Shown here piece after piece: positions 1-10,280 of a DNA stretch of 37,785 nucleotides. Under the pieces are notes generated by a model that was not told the DNA's origin, did not search any database, and saw only the letters and a program-made list of their open reading frames with translations. The stretch spans positions 1-37,785 of IMG/VR virus record IMGVR_UViG_3300048015_000010; one strand, 5' to 3'. This stretch comes from a virus. Each line of letters opens with the position of its first letter. Positions within the stretch are counted from its first letter, which is position 1. Made by a program: the position numbers and the translations under genes.

Positions 1-1
1 C

Positions 2-502
2 AGTGCCAACAACAGCGCCGTGAACGCGCAGCAGAGCCAGTTCCAGGATCAGATGGCGGTCCAGGCCGCGCAGCAGGCGCAGTCGAACTCGACCATGTCG
101 GCCATTGGGTCCATCGCTGGCGCGGCCACGATGTTCATGGAAAAGGGCGGTGTCGTCGGTGGAGCGCCGCTTGCGAAAGGTGGACGGATCCCACTGGCCC
201 ACTCGGGGCTTCCGGTGGTGCACGGCGCGGTGCGGCCCCGTCAGCCAGCAGCGTTCCCGTTCGAGCCCATGTTCGCGGGCGGCCCGGTCACGGCGCGGGG
301 TGCGCTGCCGGTCGGCGCGATCCCCGGCACCACGGACCGTAAGCCCGCGATCTTAACGCCGGGTGAGTTCGTGATCCCCCAGGACGTTGCGCAGCATTTA
401 GGCACAGAGAAGCTGCATAAGTTGGTCGACACCACGCGGCAGAACGCCAACAAGCGCCGGGCGATCCCGGTCAACTACGCACCCCATATGAGCATGACAT
501 GA
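2..502 (+). CDS. Virion-associated protein, 5'-truncated by the window edge
   Basis: The frame is open to the left edge, so the true start probably lies outside; the first start-like codon inside is a GTG at 20. The visible 167 codons begin Gln/Ala-rich, followed by a Gly-rich stretch and, near the C-terminus, a TPGEFVIPQDV motif followed by a Gly-Thr-Glu-x-Leu segment. Variants of this PGEFVI motif recur in phage structural proteins encoded between tail and internal-virion genes. The stop overlaps the next start by four bases (ATGA, 499-502), so the two are probably translationally coupled. A role in the tail or injection apparatus is inferred from the motif and the downstream neighbours; no enzymatic motif is seen. 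Confidence 0.75.
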   Translation, partial: SANNSAVNAQQSQFQDQMAVQAAQQAQSNSTMSAIGSIAGAATMFMEKGGVVGGAPLAKGGRIPLAHSGLPVVHGAVRPRQPAAFPFEPMFAGGPVTARGALPVGAIPGTTDRKPAILTPGEFVIPQDVAQHLGTEKLHKLVDTTRQNANKRRAIPVNYAPHMSMT

Positions 503-3153
503 GCGGATCAGGAATTGCGGCATTCATCGGTGGTGCGGCCCCGGGCGTAGCGCAGGGCGTCGGCAAGGCCGTGAACTCCTACCAGGACTATCAGGCCGAC
601 AAGGCGTCCGACGCCATGAACGCCAACGACGCGGGCGGCGGCGCAGGCGCGCAGCCCATGGCCGATGCGAACCACCCGGTTTGGGGACTGCTCAGCAGTC
701 TTGCCGGTGGCGGCGCTCCAGCCCCCGTCGGTGGAACGAACGCAGGCCCGCCGATGCAGGGCATCCCGACGCAGAATCAGATGATGGGCGCCCCCGGTGC
801 GCAGCCCATGCAGTACCAGCGTGGCGGCCCGGTCGGCTACGAAGACGGCGGCGAGGTGACTGACCACAACGGCAACCCGATCCACAAGTTGACCGGCTGG
901 GATCTTGCCAAGCAGGCCGTGAGCGAAGTCGGCGAGCATCTGTTTGGGTCCGGTGCTGGTGCCAAGGCTGCTGCCGCATCGCGTTCCAGCACCGACGGCG
1001 CGCAATCGCAGGTCGACAAGCAGGTCAACGGATATCAGAACGGCGGCCTGGTGCGTCAGAACTTTGGCGGCACAGTGATCAAGCCCGCCTTCGAGCGCGG
1101 CCCGGCGCTGCCGATTGGCTCAAACATGTCCATGGGGCAGGGTGTGACGCCCGCCGGCACCGAAGGGCAGATTTTGACGATGGACGCCGGTGGCGTGGTG
1201 CCAGATGGTTTCCACGAACAGCAAGGTATCAGCGGCGTGCCCATGTCCGGCCGGGGCGCGGCTTTTGTAGAGGGCATGCAAGCCGGCCAGAACATCGGCC
1301 ACAACATCGCACAGGCTTGGCACGAACACCAAGCCCGTACGGCCGCCGCAGACTATGTACAGCAAGCGACCTCGGCTGACGTGGACCAAGCGAACGCGCC
1401 CGACCAGCCCGCCCCGGGCGGCATCCACGGCGCCCTGGACGACGCTAAGAACCACGTGGAAGGGTTCTTCCAGCACCTATGGAACGGCACTCTCAACGAT
1501 CAGCACAAGCCAAACGCGGACCAAGCAATCCCAACCCCGGGCGCTCCGCCCCCGGCCGGCGCTGCCCCGACGCCCGCGCTGCCCGCCCCCGGCGCTGCTC
1601 CGCCGCCTTCCGGCGTTGCTCCGCCGCCCGCCACGCCCCCAGGCGGCCAAGCACTTCCGGCCAACGCACCGCCTCCGGGTACCCAGCCTGGTTCGCCGCC
1701 CGCCGCTGGCGCAGCGCCCGTTCCGAAAGGCCCGCAGCCGTTGCCCGGCGTGAGCCCGCAGGTACAGCAGCAGGTCTCGGCCCAGGAAGCCCAGTCAGTC
1801 GATCAGAACCCGAACGTGAAGGCGGGCATCGCTGACAAGTCGCCCGCTGATTCCGGCAAGCCGCATTCGCTGACGCCCGAGTATTGGTCGAAGCTGAACG
1901 ACCTCAAAACCAAAGCCGTGATGGCCGCCGCGCGGGCCGGCGAAGATCCGGCCAAGGTCTACGAGAGTTTGACCGCCATGCAGACGGCGCACTTCCAAGG
2001 GCAGGTCTTGAAGCAGGCTGCCACGGCGGCCCGCGCGTTCGATAACGGCGACATCCCGAACACGATCCAGGCGCTCAAGAACATCAACTACTACCTGCCG
2101 AACGGGCAGGACATCGACGTGAAGCAAGCCACTGCCAAGGACGTGGCAGCAGCCGGCCCGAACGCGAACTTCGGCGTGGGGGATCTGATCCACTCGAACC
2201 CGTACGCGAACATGTACGGCCACCAGGGCGAGCCCGCGTTTGTCAAAGTCGATGCGCCCTATATCCAGTCGCTGGGTGCCGGCGCGCTCGACCCGCAGAA
2301 GATGGCCGAAGCGCAGGGCAACACCTACAAGGCTCAGATGGAGGCTCGCAAGGGCATGCTTCAGGCGCAGGGCGAAGCCGATACCGGCTTGGGCCGCAAG
2401 TTCACGGGCCTCGCGGCGATTCAGAACGCAAACTCAAAGGAAGCCATGCTCGACGTAGACTCGCGACTCAAGCGGGCCGACGCGCATCTCAAGGACTCGG
2501 AAGCCAACTGGTACGACGAACGTAGCACGGGAGCCCGAGCCAACAGCGATCAGCCGAAGATCCCGCTGGCGCAGATTGCCGTGCGTCAGAAGCAGGTTTA
2601 CGACATGACCAACTCGCTGTCGCAGGGTCAGCCCACGACCGCCCCCGTCATGGTCCCGTCGAAAGACGCCAACGGCAACGTGATCATGGGTCCGGACGGC
2701 AAGCCCGTCATGGAGCCGAACCTTTCACCCGGCGCCGGGCGGCAGCAGCCCGACCCGACGCGCATCCCGGTATGGCTCAAGAACCCGGATGGTTCTGCGT
2801 TCAGCCCCGAACAGCAGCACAACGTCACCGTCGTCGGCGGCCAGATCGCGGCGGCCAATCCGACGCTGCCGGTGTCGCATGCCGTCGAACTCGGCGCCCG
2901 CATTACACAGCAGGAAACGCGCCCGACCAGCCACAAAGATCCGCAGACCGGGAAGACCATGAAGGACTTCGTCTACGACCCTCAGAACGGCACCGCGCGT
3001 ATCTGGATGGGAAATGCCTACGAGAACGTGTATCTTCGTCCGAACGTAGCGGACGAGGGCGCTGTCGGAAACGATCAACCGCCGCCGTCATCCGCTGGCT
3101 CCACGCCCGGCGAAGCAGAGGGCGGATCCGCAGGGCCGGATGCTTTCCAATAG
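499..3153 (+). CDS. Gly/Pro-rich virion structural protein, 884 aa
   Basis: Large gene coupled by an ATGA overlap to the preceding virion gene and followed 18 bases later by the giant virion gene. The first ~300 residues are Gly/Ala/Gln-rich with repeated GG-[PEL]-V turns such as GGPVGYEDGGEV, a style common in phage proteins encoded beside internal virion proteins. Residues ~344-420 form a Pro/Ala linker. From ~450 the protein is more ordered, with helical-looking segments (~460-560 and ~600-700). No catalytic motif, signal peptide or membrane segment was recognised. An internal virion or ejection protein is the likely role, inferred from position. Confidence 0.8.
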   Translation: MSGSGIAAFIGGAAPGVAQGVGKAVNSYQDYQADKASDAMNANDAGGGAGAQPMADANHPVWGLLSSLAGGGAPAPVGGTNAGPPMQGIPTQNQMMGAPGAQPMQYQRGGPVGYEDGGEVTDHNGNPIHKLTGWDLAKQAVSEVGEHLFGSGAGAKAAAASRSSTDGAQSQVDKQVNGYQNGGLVRQNFGGTVIKPAFERGPALPIGSNMSMGQGVTPAGTEGQILTMDAGGVVPDGFHEQQGISGVPMSGRGAAFVEGMQAGQNIGHNIAQAWHEHQARTAAADYVQQATSADVDQANAPDQPAPGGIHGALDDAKNHVEGFFQHLWNGTLNDQHKPNADQAIPTPGAPPPAGAAPTPALPAPGAAPPPSGVAPPPATPPGGQALPANAPPPGTQPGSPPAAGAAPVPKGPQPLPGVSPQVQQQVSAQEAQSVDQNPNVKAGIADKSPADSGKPHSLTPEYWSKLNDLKTKAVMAAARAGEDPAKVYESLTAMQTAHFQGQVLKQAATAARAFDNGDIPNTIQALKNINYYLPNGQDIDVKQATAKDVAAAGPNANFGVGDLIHSNPYANMYGHQGEPAFVKVDAPYIQSLGAGALDPQKMAEAQGNTYKAQMEARKGMLQAQGEADTGLGRKFTGLAAIQNANSKEAMLDVDSRLKRADAHLKDSEANWYDERSTGARANSDQPKIPLAQIAVRQKQVYDMTNSLSQGQPTTAPVMVPSKDANGNVIMGPDGKPVMEPNLSPGAGRQQPDPTRIPVWLKNPDGSAFSPEQQHNVTVVGGQIAAANPTLPVSHAVELGARITQQETRPTSHKDPQTGKTMKDFVYDPQNGTARIWMGNAYENVYLRPNVADEGAVGNDQPPPSSAGSTPGEAEGGSAGPDAFQ

Positions 3154-3171
3154 CGCCGGCGGGGTGACACG

Positions 3172-6100
3172 ATGGGCACGGCTGTAGATGTAGGTGACGC
3201 GCAGAGCCAGCTTCAGCAGGCCCGGCAGCAAGCGAACGAGCAAGCCAAAGACATTGGCATGGGCTCGCTCGATGTCACCCGAGAACCCGCTGGCGTTTCG
3301 CCTCCGCCGAAGCCGCGCACCGGCAGGCAGCAAGCACTCCCGCTCACCGATCCGACACCCGCACAAGCCGAGGTTCAGCCCGCGCAGCCCGCTGACGCCG
3401 ACTCGATCCCGCACGGGAATCTGCAACCTACCCCGCCTCCTCCACCTACGCCGCAGCAAGCCGCCGTCAAGCCGGGTGTCTGGGATCAGACAGGCAGCGA
3501 AGTAGGCAACGGCGCCGTTCGCGGATTCGCAGAACTCGGCCGCGCCGCGATGCTCATGGAGGCGGCTCCGGCCATTGCCGACGATGCATTGAACTCGTTC
3601 GTCAGTGGCAAGCGCACGACCGAAAACCAGGACAAGTTTTTCCAAGCAATCGACAAGGTGATCAATCCGGCGATTGATTACTGGAAACCCGATGACCCTT
3701 CGAAGTCCGGTTTGGGTGCGCAAGTCGCCGGCGATGTGGCGGGAGTGATACCGGCGCTTCTGACTGGCCCCGCCGCATTACCGGCGCTGACTGAGAAGGC
3801 TGTCACCGACGCCGGTATGCAGTCGATCCAAGAAGGCCAAGACGCGAAGACCGCTGCGATTCTTGCGACCGTGGCCGGTGTTGCCAACGTCGCCGGAATG
3901 AAGATCCCGCTCAAGTCGCCCAACATCTGGAAACGCATCGCGTCCAGTATCGGCGGCAACTTGGTGATCAACGAAGCCAGCCAGACGCTAGCGAAAGAAA
4001 TCCTGAAATCGGACGGCTATCAAGAAGCTGCTGACAAGATCAACCTCGCCGATCCTCGCACAATATTGTCGACACTCGTTACGGCCATCGGTTTCGGTCT
4101 TCATCGCCAAGCCGGCGCAACCACGAAGCAGGCTGACCAGAACGTACAGAACGGTACCAAAGTCGGGCAGCCGCCTGCGCCTGACACAGATCTCGCCACT
4201 GCGCCTGACGGCACGCCGGCCCCTCCGCCGCCGCCGTCACCGACCGATGCGACAGCTACTTTTTCGAAGGGCAAAACCGCTGAAGGAGCCCCGGTCACTC
4301 CCGTTGATCCAACTGCTGGCCCGGGCGTACAAAAGATGCGGGTGGCTAGGCCGGGGGAAAACCTGTCAGCCACAGCCCCCGCACCATCTTCGGTGCCGGA
4401 CCAGCCGTCCATTGAGCCCGCCAAAGATCTTCGTGCCCAAGTCCGTGACATGAACGACAAAGCCACGCCGCGCGTGGGCGTCTTGGTTACTACTGACTCG
4501 CTCAAGGGTATGGCCGGCTCGAAAGACGCCAATGCGCTGAGCGTGAACGGCACGCTGAACCAGGCGAGATCTCAAAACCGCACGGTCGTCTTGCCGCAAG
4601 GCGAATTGATTTTGAAGACCGCCAAGATCGCCGAGGTCACGCGGCAGCGGCTCGCGTCGGGCGAAGACCCGCAGGCTGTAATCGGCTCCGTGACTGGGGC
4701 CGGCGATGGTAAGACTCCTGATGCGACAGCCGTAGTACAAGGCAAGGATGCTCAAGGCGCTGTGACCACCGAGACCATGGTCCATCCGGACAACGTGGAT
4801 CAGGCCGTGCGCGCCGTCGAAGCACAAGGTAAGACACCCGTAGTAACAACTCCGGTCGAAGCTGTCCAGCGCCGCATCGACGCCGTGAGCCAAGAGCGCA
4901 ACTCACCGACTCAGCTTGGCATCATGACGCATCCGGACGGCACCGACATACCAGTGCAAGTCGAGCCTAGCGAAACTCCTGGCATGGTTCGCGTGCGCAA
5001 ACTCGACGCCGACGGCGAGCCTGAGACCAAGACGATTGACGTGGACAAGTCTCGTGTTAAGATCGGTGCGCCTTCTAAGGAAATACGCCCTGAGACTAAG
5101 GTGCCGTCCGCTATCGGTGCGGAGCCGGAGCTAACACCAAAGCAAGCCGAGACACCTACGAAGGCCGCTGATACGCAAGTGACAGCGGAGCGCGCTCCTG
5201 CCGTAAAGCCGAGCGAGACGCCCGCAGATAGTACAGCGCAAGGACAGACGGAGGAGGCCCCCGCTGGTAAGACCGGGGGAGAACGGGCGACTGAGGATGC
5301 CGTTGTCGGAACTGAACCGGACACCAGTACCAAGACTTCTGAGGATACCTCCCCGTCTGCGCCTTCTTCCCAGCCACTGGGATTCACCCCCGGCGAGTCG
5401 GGCAAGGGCGCGGAAGCCGCAGCCCGCCGTGCGCTCAAAGCACCGAAGATTCAAACTGGTCTCGAAGCTCTCCCCGCAGCCCTGGAGGAACATGAGAAAC
5501 AGGAAACCCCGCAGCCCGGTCGCAAGAACGTCCCGCTCGCCGAGCGCCAAGAAAACGCCAGCACCTTTGCGGCTGTTCTCAAAGCCGCTGCGGATTCTGC
5601 CCGGGGTAAGGTCGATGTCTCCGCAATCGAACGAGCGACGCGCGCAGCGAAAGCGGCTGAGAGACTCTCAGAGAAAGGCAAAGAAGAAACTGCAAAGGGC
5701 CAAGGAACTGGACACGTCAAGGTCACAGCCCTTGTCAATGAAATGCACAAAGCAGCCCGAGGACTACTTGGCACTGCTCGCGAAGGGGACGACGTTGTTG
5801 TCAAACCAAAAGAAGTAGAGCTTCAAGCCAAGCGCGAGCGTGAAGCCGCGCGCGTCAAGAAGGCCGCAGGCATCGAAGAACCCGAGCCCGCGACGCCGCG
5901 AGTGCGCAAGAGCCTCAAGAAAAAAACAGGAGAAGTCATCGGCGACTTGAAAAAGACGGCTCCGAAATCCAAAGCCGAGATCGAGCGCGAGGGCCAGCGG
6001 CTCACCGAGCGGTATATCAACGCCGATGAAGAAGACCTGCCCAACGCACATAAGGCCGTCGAAGATTACTTGAAAGAACACTTCGCGGACCAGTACACGC

Positions 6101-9100
6101 CGGACCAGACCCGCGACATCCTGCACTTGCTGCAAGAACGCCGCTTGGAAGAAAACCCCGACGCTGTGAATAACGGCCCACGTCGCATGTCGGACACCAT
6201 CGAAGACGAAGAACAGGTCCACGAGACTGAGCCCAAGACTCTCAGGACACTGGGCCTGCGCAACGTGGGTAAACATGCTCTGGAGTTCGCGGCCAACAAG
6301 GCCGCTGCTCTCAAGAACATGGTGTTCAATAATAAACTGCACACGCAGTACCAGAACATGACAGCGTCGATGCTCAAGGGCGGAGCCTTCCGGGACTTGC
6401 TCAGCGTTCGCGACACGGGGCGCGGGCTCAGTACGCACGCCTTGCTTGATACCATGATCTCGCACACAGTGCATGGCACCGAGCTAAGCGGCCTGCTCTC
6501 GAACCTGCGCAGGCACGTACCGGACCTGCCCGTCCATGTGGTGTCGCACGTGATCGACTTGCGCAGCGGCCAGCCGTGGGAGCGCGCGAGCGGATTGTTT
6601 GATCGGGCGTTGAACTCTATTCAGGTTGCTCCAGCCCACGACATGCCTATCGCGACGATCCGCTCGCTGGTCCATGAAATGGTGCACGGCGCGACCGAGT
6701 ATGAGATTAAAACAAACCCCGACGGCCCACTCGCCCACGAACTCAGGGTCGCGCTTGCGGTGCTGCGTAACCGCATGGCCCGCAAATACGGTACCGAAAA
6801 CGTAGTGGCGCATCTGGATTATTTCAGCGGCGAACGCCAAGAAGCTCCGGATAACTACAAACGTTCTTTGTACGGCCTTGCCAACATATCCGAGTTGCTG
6901 GCTGAACTCCACGTGAACCACGATTTTGTCCAAGAGATCGTGGACTCCGAGAAGTACGCTGACCCCAAAGAAGACGCAAAACTGGGCATGGAGGCGCAGC
7001 CCAAACCGAACGGCTTGCTGTATCGGATCTACCAGAGCATTGGCAAGTTCTTTGGTATGAACGAGCCAAAGCTGTTGTCGCATATCGCGGGACTCGGCGA
7101 GGGCGTCATGGGCGAGCAGCGCGCCAAGACCTACGGTCGCGAAGACAACGTGTCAGGGCTACCACCATACGCTGGCCTATCGAAAACCAAAGACCAGTTC
7201 GAACGCAGCATGGTCCAAACGTTGCACGCCACCTTGGGCGCCAACCCCTTGGAGATCAGCCGCGCGTTGCCGAGCTTCGAGGAAGTATCTCGCGAGCCTG
7301 GCCCGCTCAGAGGCGTAGAGTCCGAGATCCGTGCGAGCTTCGAGGACGCTGCCGAAGAACCAACCCGCGTCGCGCGGTTGTTCAAGCAAGCCATGAACTC
7401 TGGAATAGTCGACGGTGTCAGATCTGTCAAGACTATGCTCAAAACAGTCCCGCAGATCTTCCGTGATCACCGCCGGGACTTCGGAGATCGCAACGACCCG
7501 GAGAATCCGCTCAACAGGCTGCAAGACATCGACCATCAAAAGAACGCGATCATCCGAGATCTGTCGCAGCACAGCCGCGACATCGTGCGCCAGTGGAACC
7601 GACTGAACTCAGAAGACAACAAGACAGTCGGCACGATCATTCGCGACTGGACCATGAACAAGATCGACCCGCGCAAAGACGCGGCGTCGCAAATCGAGGG
7701 CGCACAAGAGTCCAAGTACAACGAACTTGCATCGCAGTGGACCAAGCTCCAAGCCGACCGGCCCGATCTCGCCAAGCTGGTCGACGGTGTTTTCAATGCC
7801 AACAAAGCCCTCGCACGAGCGCAGCGCCGCGCAAACATAGACACGGCTCTCGAAGCGTTCTCTGACACGCCTGTCACAGACGCCCAGAAGACTTTGCTCT
7901 ATGCCGCCCGCACACCGGCCGCGTTCGACGAAGTCGTTGGGCCGGGCAAGCTGATCGACATGGGCGAGAACAACGACAAGCTCAAGGCCAGTCTCAAAGA
8001 CTTCGCCGGCCAAGCTGAACTCAATGGTCCCTACGCGCATCTCGGGCGCCATGGAGAATACGTCGTGTCGGCCGATCCCGAAGGCACCAAGACTTTTCGG
8101 TCTGAACAAGAAGCCCGCGCATTTGCCAAGCAGACCAACGAGCTTTCCCCCAACAGCAAGGGCGAGTATGTGTTCCGAGGCGGCCAGCATCAGGTCGACT
8201 ACAAGATCCAGTACACGAGCTTTCACGAGACCCGGAACGATGCACTCGAAGAACGCGACCGGCTGTCCAAAGCCGGGTACGTCGTCGGCGCCGTGACGCG
8301 CAAGACCATGAGCCGCGCGGACACGCCCTTGAGTGCCGGCGCGCGGGATCTTTCGGCGGCTGTGGAAGCCAAGATCAACCGCAACGGCGAGAGCCCTGCG
8401 AACACGGCCTTGGTGGCAGCGTTGCGATCAGCCATGCTGCACCTGGCCGCGAGCCGGTCTGCCTATGCAGGGTCGCGCCTTGCCCGCAAAAACTTTGCGG
8501 GTGTCAAACCCGAAGAAATGCGCCGGAGCTTTGCCGACCACACGCAGTCGACCATCTGGCATACGGCGCAGTTACGAACCACGTTTCCGCAGGCCGCCGC
8601 GCTCGCGAAGCTGCGTAACATGTCGCGTGATTCGATGGGCGCCGATCAGAACACACTGTTCCGTCGAGGCCAAGCGGTCGAGGCATTGAACAAGCATCTC
8701 CAAGACGAGGTCCAGAACTACGGACACAAGTCCCCGACCAACGCGTTCATCGCGAAGCTGGGGTTCATGAGCTTCCTGGCTTCGCCGTCGCACGCCGCCA
8801 TCTGGATGACGCAGAACTTCACGACTGGTATTCCGGCCGCTGGAGCCCGATGGGGATACGGCCGCGCGAGTTCGACTTTCTTACACGCCATGGGCAGCGT
8901 GCTGAGCCCCGCGATGCGGGACGCAGTGAACGAGAGCTTCGCCAAGGGCGGCTCGACTAAGGACGCCAATGAAGCCATGATGCGTGTGATCTCTAAGCAC
9001 GACCGCTGGGGCAAGTGGGCGCCGCAGATCCAGTCCATGATCAACGACGGCGTGCTGGGTCATGGCTACGGCAACGAACTTCACGAGATGGCGCAGTCGA

Positions 9101-10269
9101 CCGGGCCGCTGTCTGGGCCTGTCAATAGGGCGTTCGACTTTGCCAGATTGCTGCCGGCGATGGCCGACAGCTTCAACCGTGTTAGCACGGCACTCACTGC
9201 GCTGGAACTCACGGGTGGCGACGTGCGCAAAGCCAGCGACTTCGTAGACGAAGTCCATGCGGATTATTCGCAGGGCGCTAAGCCGCTCGCGTTCAAGAAG
9301 ATCGGCCGAGTCCCGGGCATGAACTCGATCACGATGTTCAAGACCTATACGCAGTCCATGATCCATTTGTTCTATGGGAACATGAAGGCTGCAATAGATG
9401 GGTCTGGAGAAGGCGGTCGTATGGAAGCTGCCAAGACTGCGGCAGGAATGGTGGTAGCCAACGCGCTGTTCGCGGGCGTGTATGGCGCAGCGGCTATCGA
9501 GCCTTTGAAGCTCGCGGTCTATGCGTATCACAAGCTGTTTGACAAAGAGGGTGAAGTGTTCGACCTGAAGAACGCGATCCACAACTGGCTCGTGGAACAT
9601 CTGGGTCGTACGGCGGGGGACGCGGCGGCCGGCGGCTTGCCGCATTTGGCGGGGTTTGATCTGTCCAGTCGGATGGGGCTCACGGATTTGTTCTTCCATG
9701 ATCCGCCGGATTTGCTGACTTCTGACAAGGAGGGTTGGAAGAACTTCGCGTACGCGCAGGGCGGCCCGATGCTAGATTTCTTGGGATCGCGCACGACGGA
9801 GTTTGTGGGCCACATGAATCGTGGCGAGGGGTTCCAGGCGATAAGCTCGCTGGTGCCTATTAAGGCATATCAAGACATGTTGAAGGCATTTGAGTTGGGC
9901 ACTACCGGCAAGACCAACTCGATTGGCGGGCGCATGACCAAGCCGTCCATGAGCGACGCGGCGTGGCAGGCGTTGGGGTTGAAGCCGTCATCGGTTGCGG
10001 ACGCGCAGGAAGCTGCGAACACCAAGATAAGCTATCAACAGCAGGTTAAGGCGACCAAGGAAAATATCTTGAAGGCTTGGGCGGGTGCGACCGGCGACGA
10101 GCGGCTTAAGGCACAGGCGCGGATCAGCCAGTTCAACCGGCTGCATCCGTCAGAGGCGATCAAGCCAACGGAGCAGCGGTCCATGATGAAGTACCGTCAG
10201 GAGTCTCAGGGCAATGCGCCGACTCGGGACCGGACGCTCAACGACATGCTGAGCTACACGCGCAAGTAG
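3172..10269 (+). CDS. Giant polyvalent-type internal virion protein with zincin metallopeptidase motif, 2365 aa
   Basis: One uninterrupted frame of 2365 residues, in the size class of giant virion proteins that podophages inject with their DNA (T7 gp16 and N4 gp50 are functional parallels). The N-terminal third is low-complexity (Pro-rich ~345-360, then Lys/Glu/Ala-rich to ~1000). A zinc metallopeptidase motif HEMVH lies at residues 1168-1172, with acidic candidates for a third ligand in the SELLAEL segment (Glu1241, Glu1245). Beyond ~1800 come hydrophobic segments (~1859-1880 and ~2090-2115). The region ~2010-2085 resembles the large polyvalent protein domain LPD38; that assignment is from memory of the family. 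The ATG at 3172 follows a GGGGTGA ribosome-binding site. Likely role: packaged protein that enters the host early and may cleave host or virion proteins. Alternative: purely structural with a decayed protease. Confidence 0.85.
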   Translation: MGTAVDVGDAQSQLQQARQQANEQAKDIGMGSLDVTREPAGVSPPPKPRTGRQQALPLTDPTPAQAEVQPAQPADADSIPHGNLQPTPPPPPTPQQAAVKPGVWDQTGSEVGNGAVRGFAELGRAAMLMEAAPAIADDALNSFVSGKRTTENQDKFFQAIDKVINPAIDYWKPDDPSKSGLGAQVAGDVAGVIPALLTGPAALPALTEKAVTDAGMQSIQEGQDAKTAAILATVAGVANVAGMKIPLKSPNIWKRIASSIGGNLVINEASQTLAKEILKSDGYQEAADKINLADPRTILSTLVTAIGFGLHRQAGATTKQADQNVQNGTKVGQPPAPDTDLATAPDGTPAPPPPPSPTDATATFSKGKTAEGAPVTPVDPTAGPGVQKMRVARPGENLSATAPAPSSVPDQPSIEPAKDLRAQVRDMNDKATPRVGVLVTTDSLKGMAGSKDANALSVNGTLNQARSQNRTVVLPQGELILKTAKIAEVTRQRLASGEDPQAVIGSVTGAGDGKTPDATAVVQGKDAQGAVTTETMVHPDNVDQAVRAVEAQGKTPVVTTPVEAVQRRIDAVSQERNSPTQLGIMTHPDGTDIPVQVEPSETPGMVRVRKLDADGEPETKTIDVDKSRVKIGAPSKEIRPETKVPSAIGAEPELTPKQAETPTKAADTQVTAERAPAVKPSETPADSTAQGQTEEAPAGKTGGERATEDAVVGTEPDTSTKTSEDTSPSAPSSQPLGFTPGESGKGAEAAARRALKAPKIQTGLEALPAALEEHEKQETPQPGRKNVPLAERQENASTFAAVLKAAADSARGKVDVSAIERATRAAKAAERLSEKGKEETAKGQGTGHVKVTALVNEMHKAARGLLGTAREGDDVVVKPKEVELQAKREREAARVKKAAGIEEPEPATPRVRKSLKKKTGEVIGDLKKTAPKSKAEIEREGQRLTERYINADEEDLPNAHKAVEDYLKEHFADQYTPDQTRDILHLLQERRLEENPDAVNNGPRRMSDTIEDEEQVHETEPKTLRTLGLRNVGKHALEFAANKAAALKNMVFNNKLHTQYQNMTASMLKGGAFRDLLSVRDTGRGLSTHALLDTMISHTVHGTELSGLLSNLRRHVPDLPVHVVSHVIDLRSGQPWERASGLFDRALNSIQVAPAHDMPIATIRSLVHEMVHGATEYEIKTNPDGPLAHELRVALAVLRNRMARKYGTENVVAHLDYFSGERQEAPDNYKRSLYGLANISELLAELHVNHDFVQEIVDSEKYADPKEDAKLGMEAQPKPNGLLYRIYQSIGKFFGMNEPKLLSHIAGLGEGVMGEQRAKTYGREDNVSGLPPYAGLSKTKDQFERSMVQTLHATLGANPLEISRALPSFEEVSREPGPLRGVESEIRASFEDAAEEPTRVARLFKQAMNSGIVDGVRSVKTMLKTVPQIFRDHRRDFGDRNDPENPLNRLQDIDHQKNAIIRDLSQHSRDIVRQWNRLNSEDNKTVGTIIRDWTMNKIDPRKDAASQIEGAQESKYNELASQWTKLQADRPDLAKLVDGVFNANKALARAQRRANIDTALEAFSDTPVTDAQKTLLYAARTPAAFDEVVGPGKLIDMGENNDKLKASLKDFAGQAELNGPYAHLGRHGEYVVSADPEGTKTFRSEQEARAFAKQTNELSPNSKGEYVFRGGQHQVDYKIQYTSFHETRNDALEERDRLSKAGYVVGAVTRKTMSRADTPLSAGARDLSAAVEAKINRNGESPANTALVAALRSAMLHLAASRSAYAGSRLARKNFAGVKPEEMRRSFADHTQSTIWHTAQLRTTFPQAAALAKLRNMSRDSMGADQNTLFRRGQAVEALNKHLQDEVQNYGHKSPTNAFIAKLGFMSFLASPSHAAIWMTQNFTTGIPAAGARWGYGRASSTFLHAMGSVLSPAMRDAVNESFAKGGSTKDANEAMMRVISKHDRWGKWAPQIQSMINDGVLGHGYGNELHEMAQSTGPLSGPVNRAFDFARLLPAMADSFNRVSTALTALELTGGDVRKASDFVDEVHADYSQGAKPLAFKKIGRVPGMNSITMFKTYTQSMIHLFYGNMKAAIDGSGEGGRMEAAKTAAGMVVANALFAGVYGAAAIEPLKLAVYAYHKLFDKEGEVFDLKNAIHNWLVEHLGRTAGDAAAGGLPHLAGFDLSSRMGLTDLFFHDPPDLLTSDKEGWKNFAYAQGGPMLDFLGSRTTEFVGHMNRGEGFQAISSLVPIKAYQDMLKAFELGTTGKTNSIGGRMTKPSMSDAAWQALGLKPSSVADAQEAANTKISYQQQVKATKENILKAWAGATGDERLKAQARISQFNRLHPSEAIKPTEQRSMMKYRQESQGNAPTRDRTLNDMLSYTRK

Positions 10270-10280
10270 CTCAGCGTTTT
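10249..10280 (+). terminator. Hairpin terminator embedded in the convergent gene ends
   Basis: A perfect 9-bp stem (10249-10257 with 10266-10274, arms CTGAGCTAC and GTAGCTCAG, 8-base loop) is followed by CGTTTT. The stem contains the stop codon of the giant + strand gene, and its 3' arm covers most of the stop codon of the - strand PrimPol gene. The T-tract is short and serves only rightward transcripts; the - strand side has no T-run. Confidence 0.6.

Noticed and set aside
1355-1835. Alternative + strand frames inside the 884-aa virion gene.
   Set aside because: They are Arg/Pro-rich shadows of the GC-rich Pro/Ala linker and lack their own translation signals.
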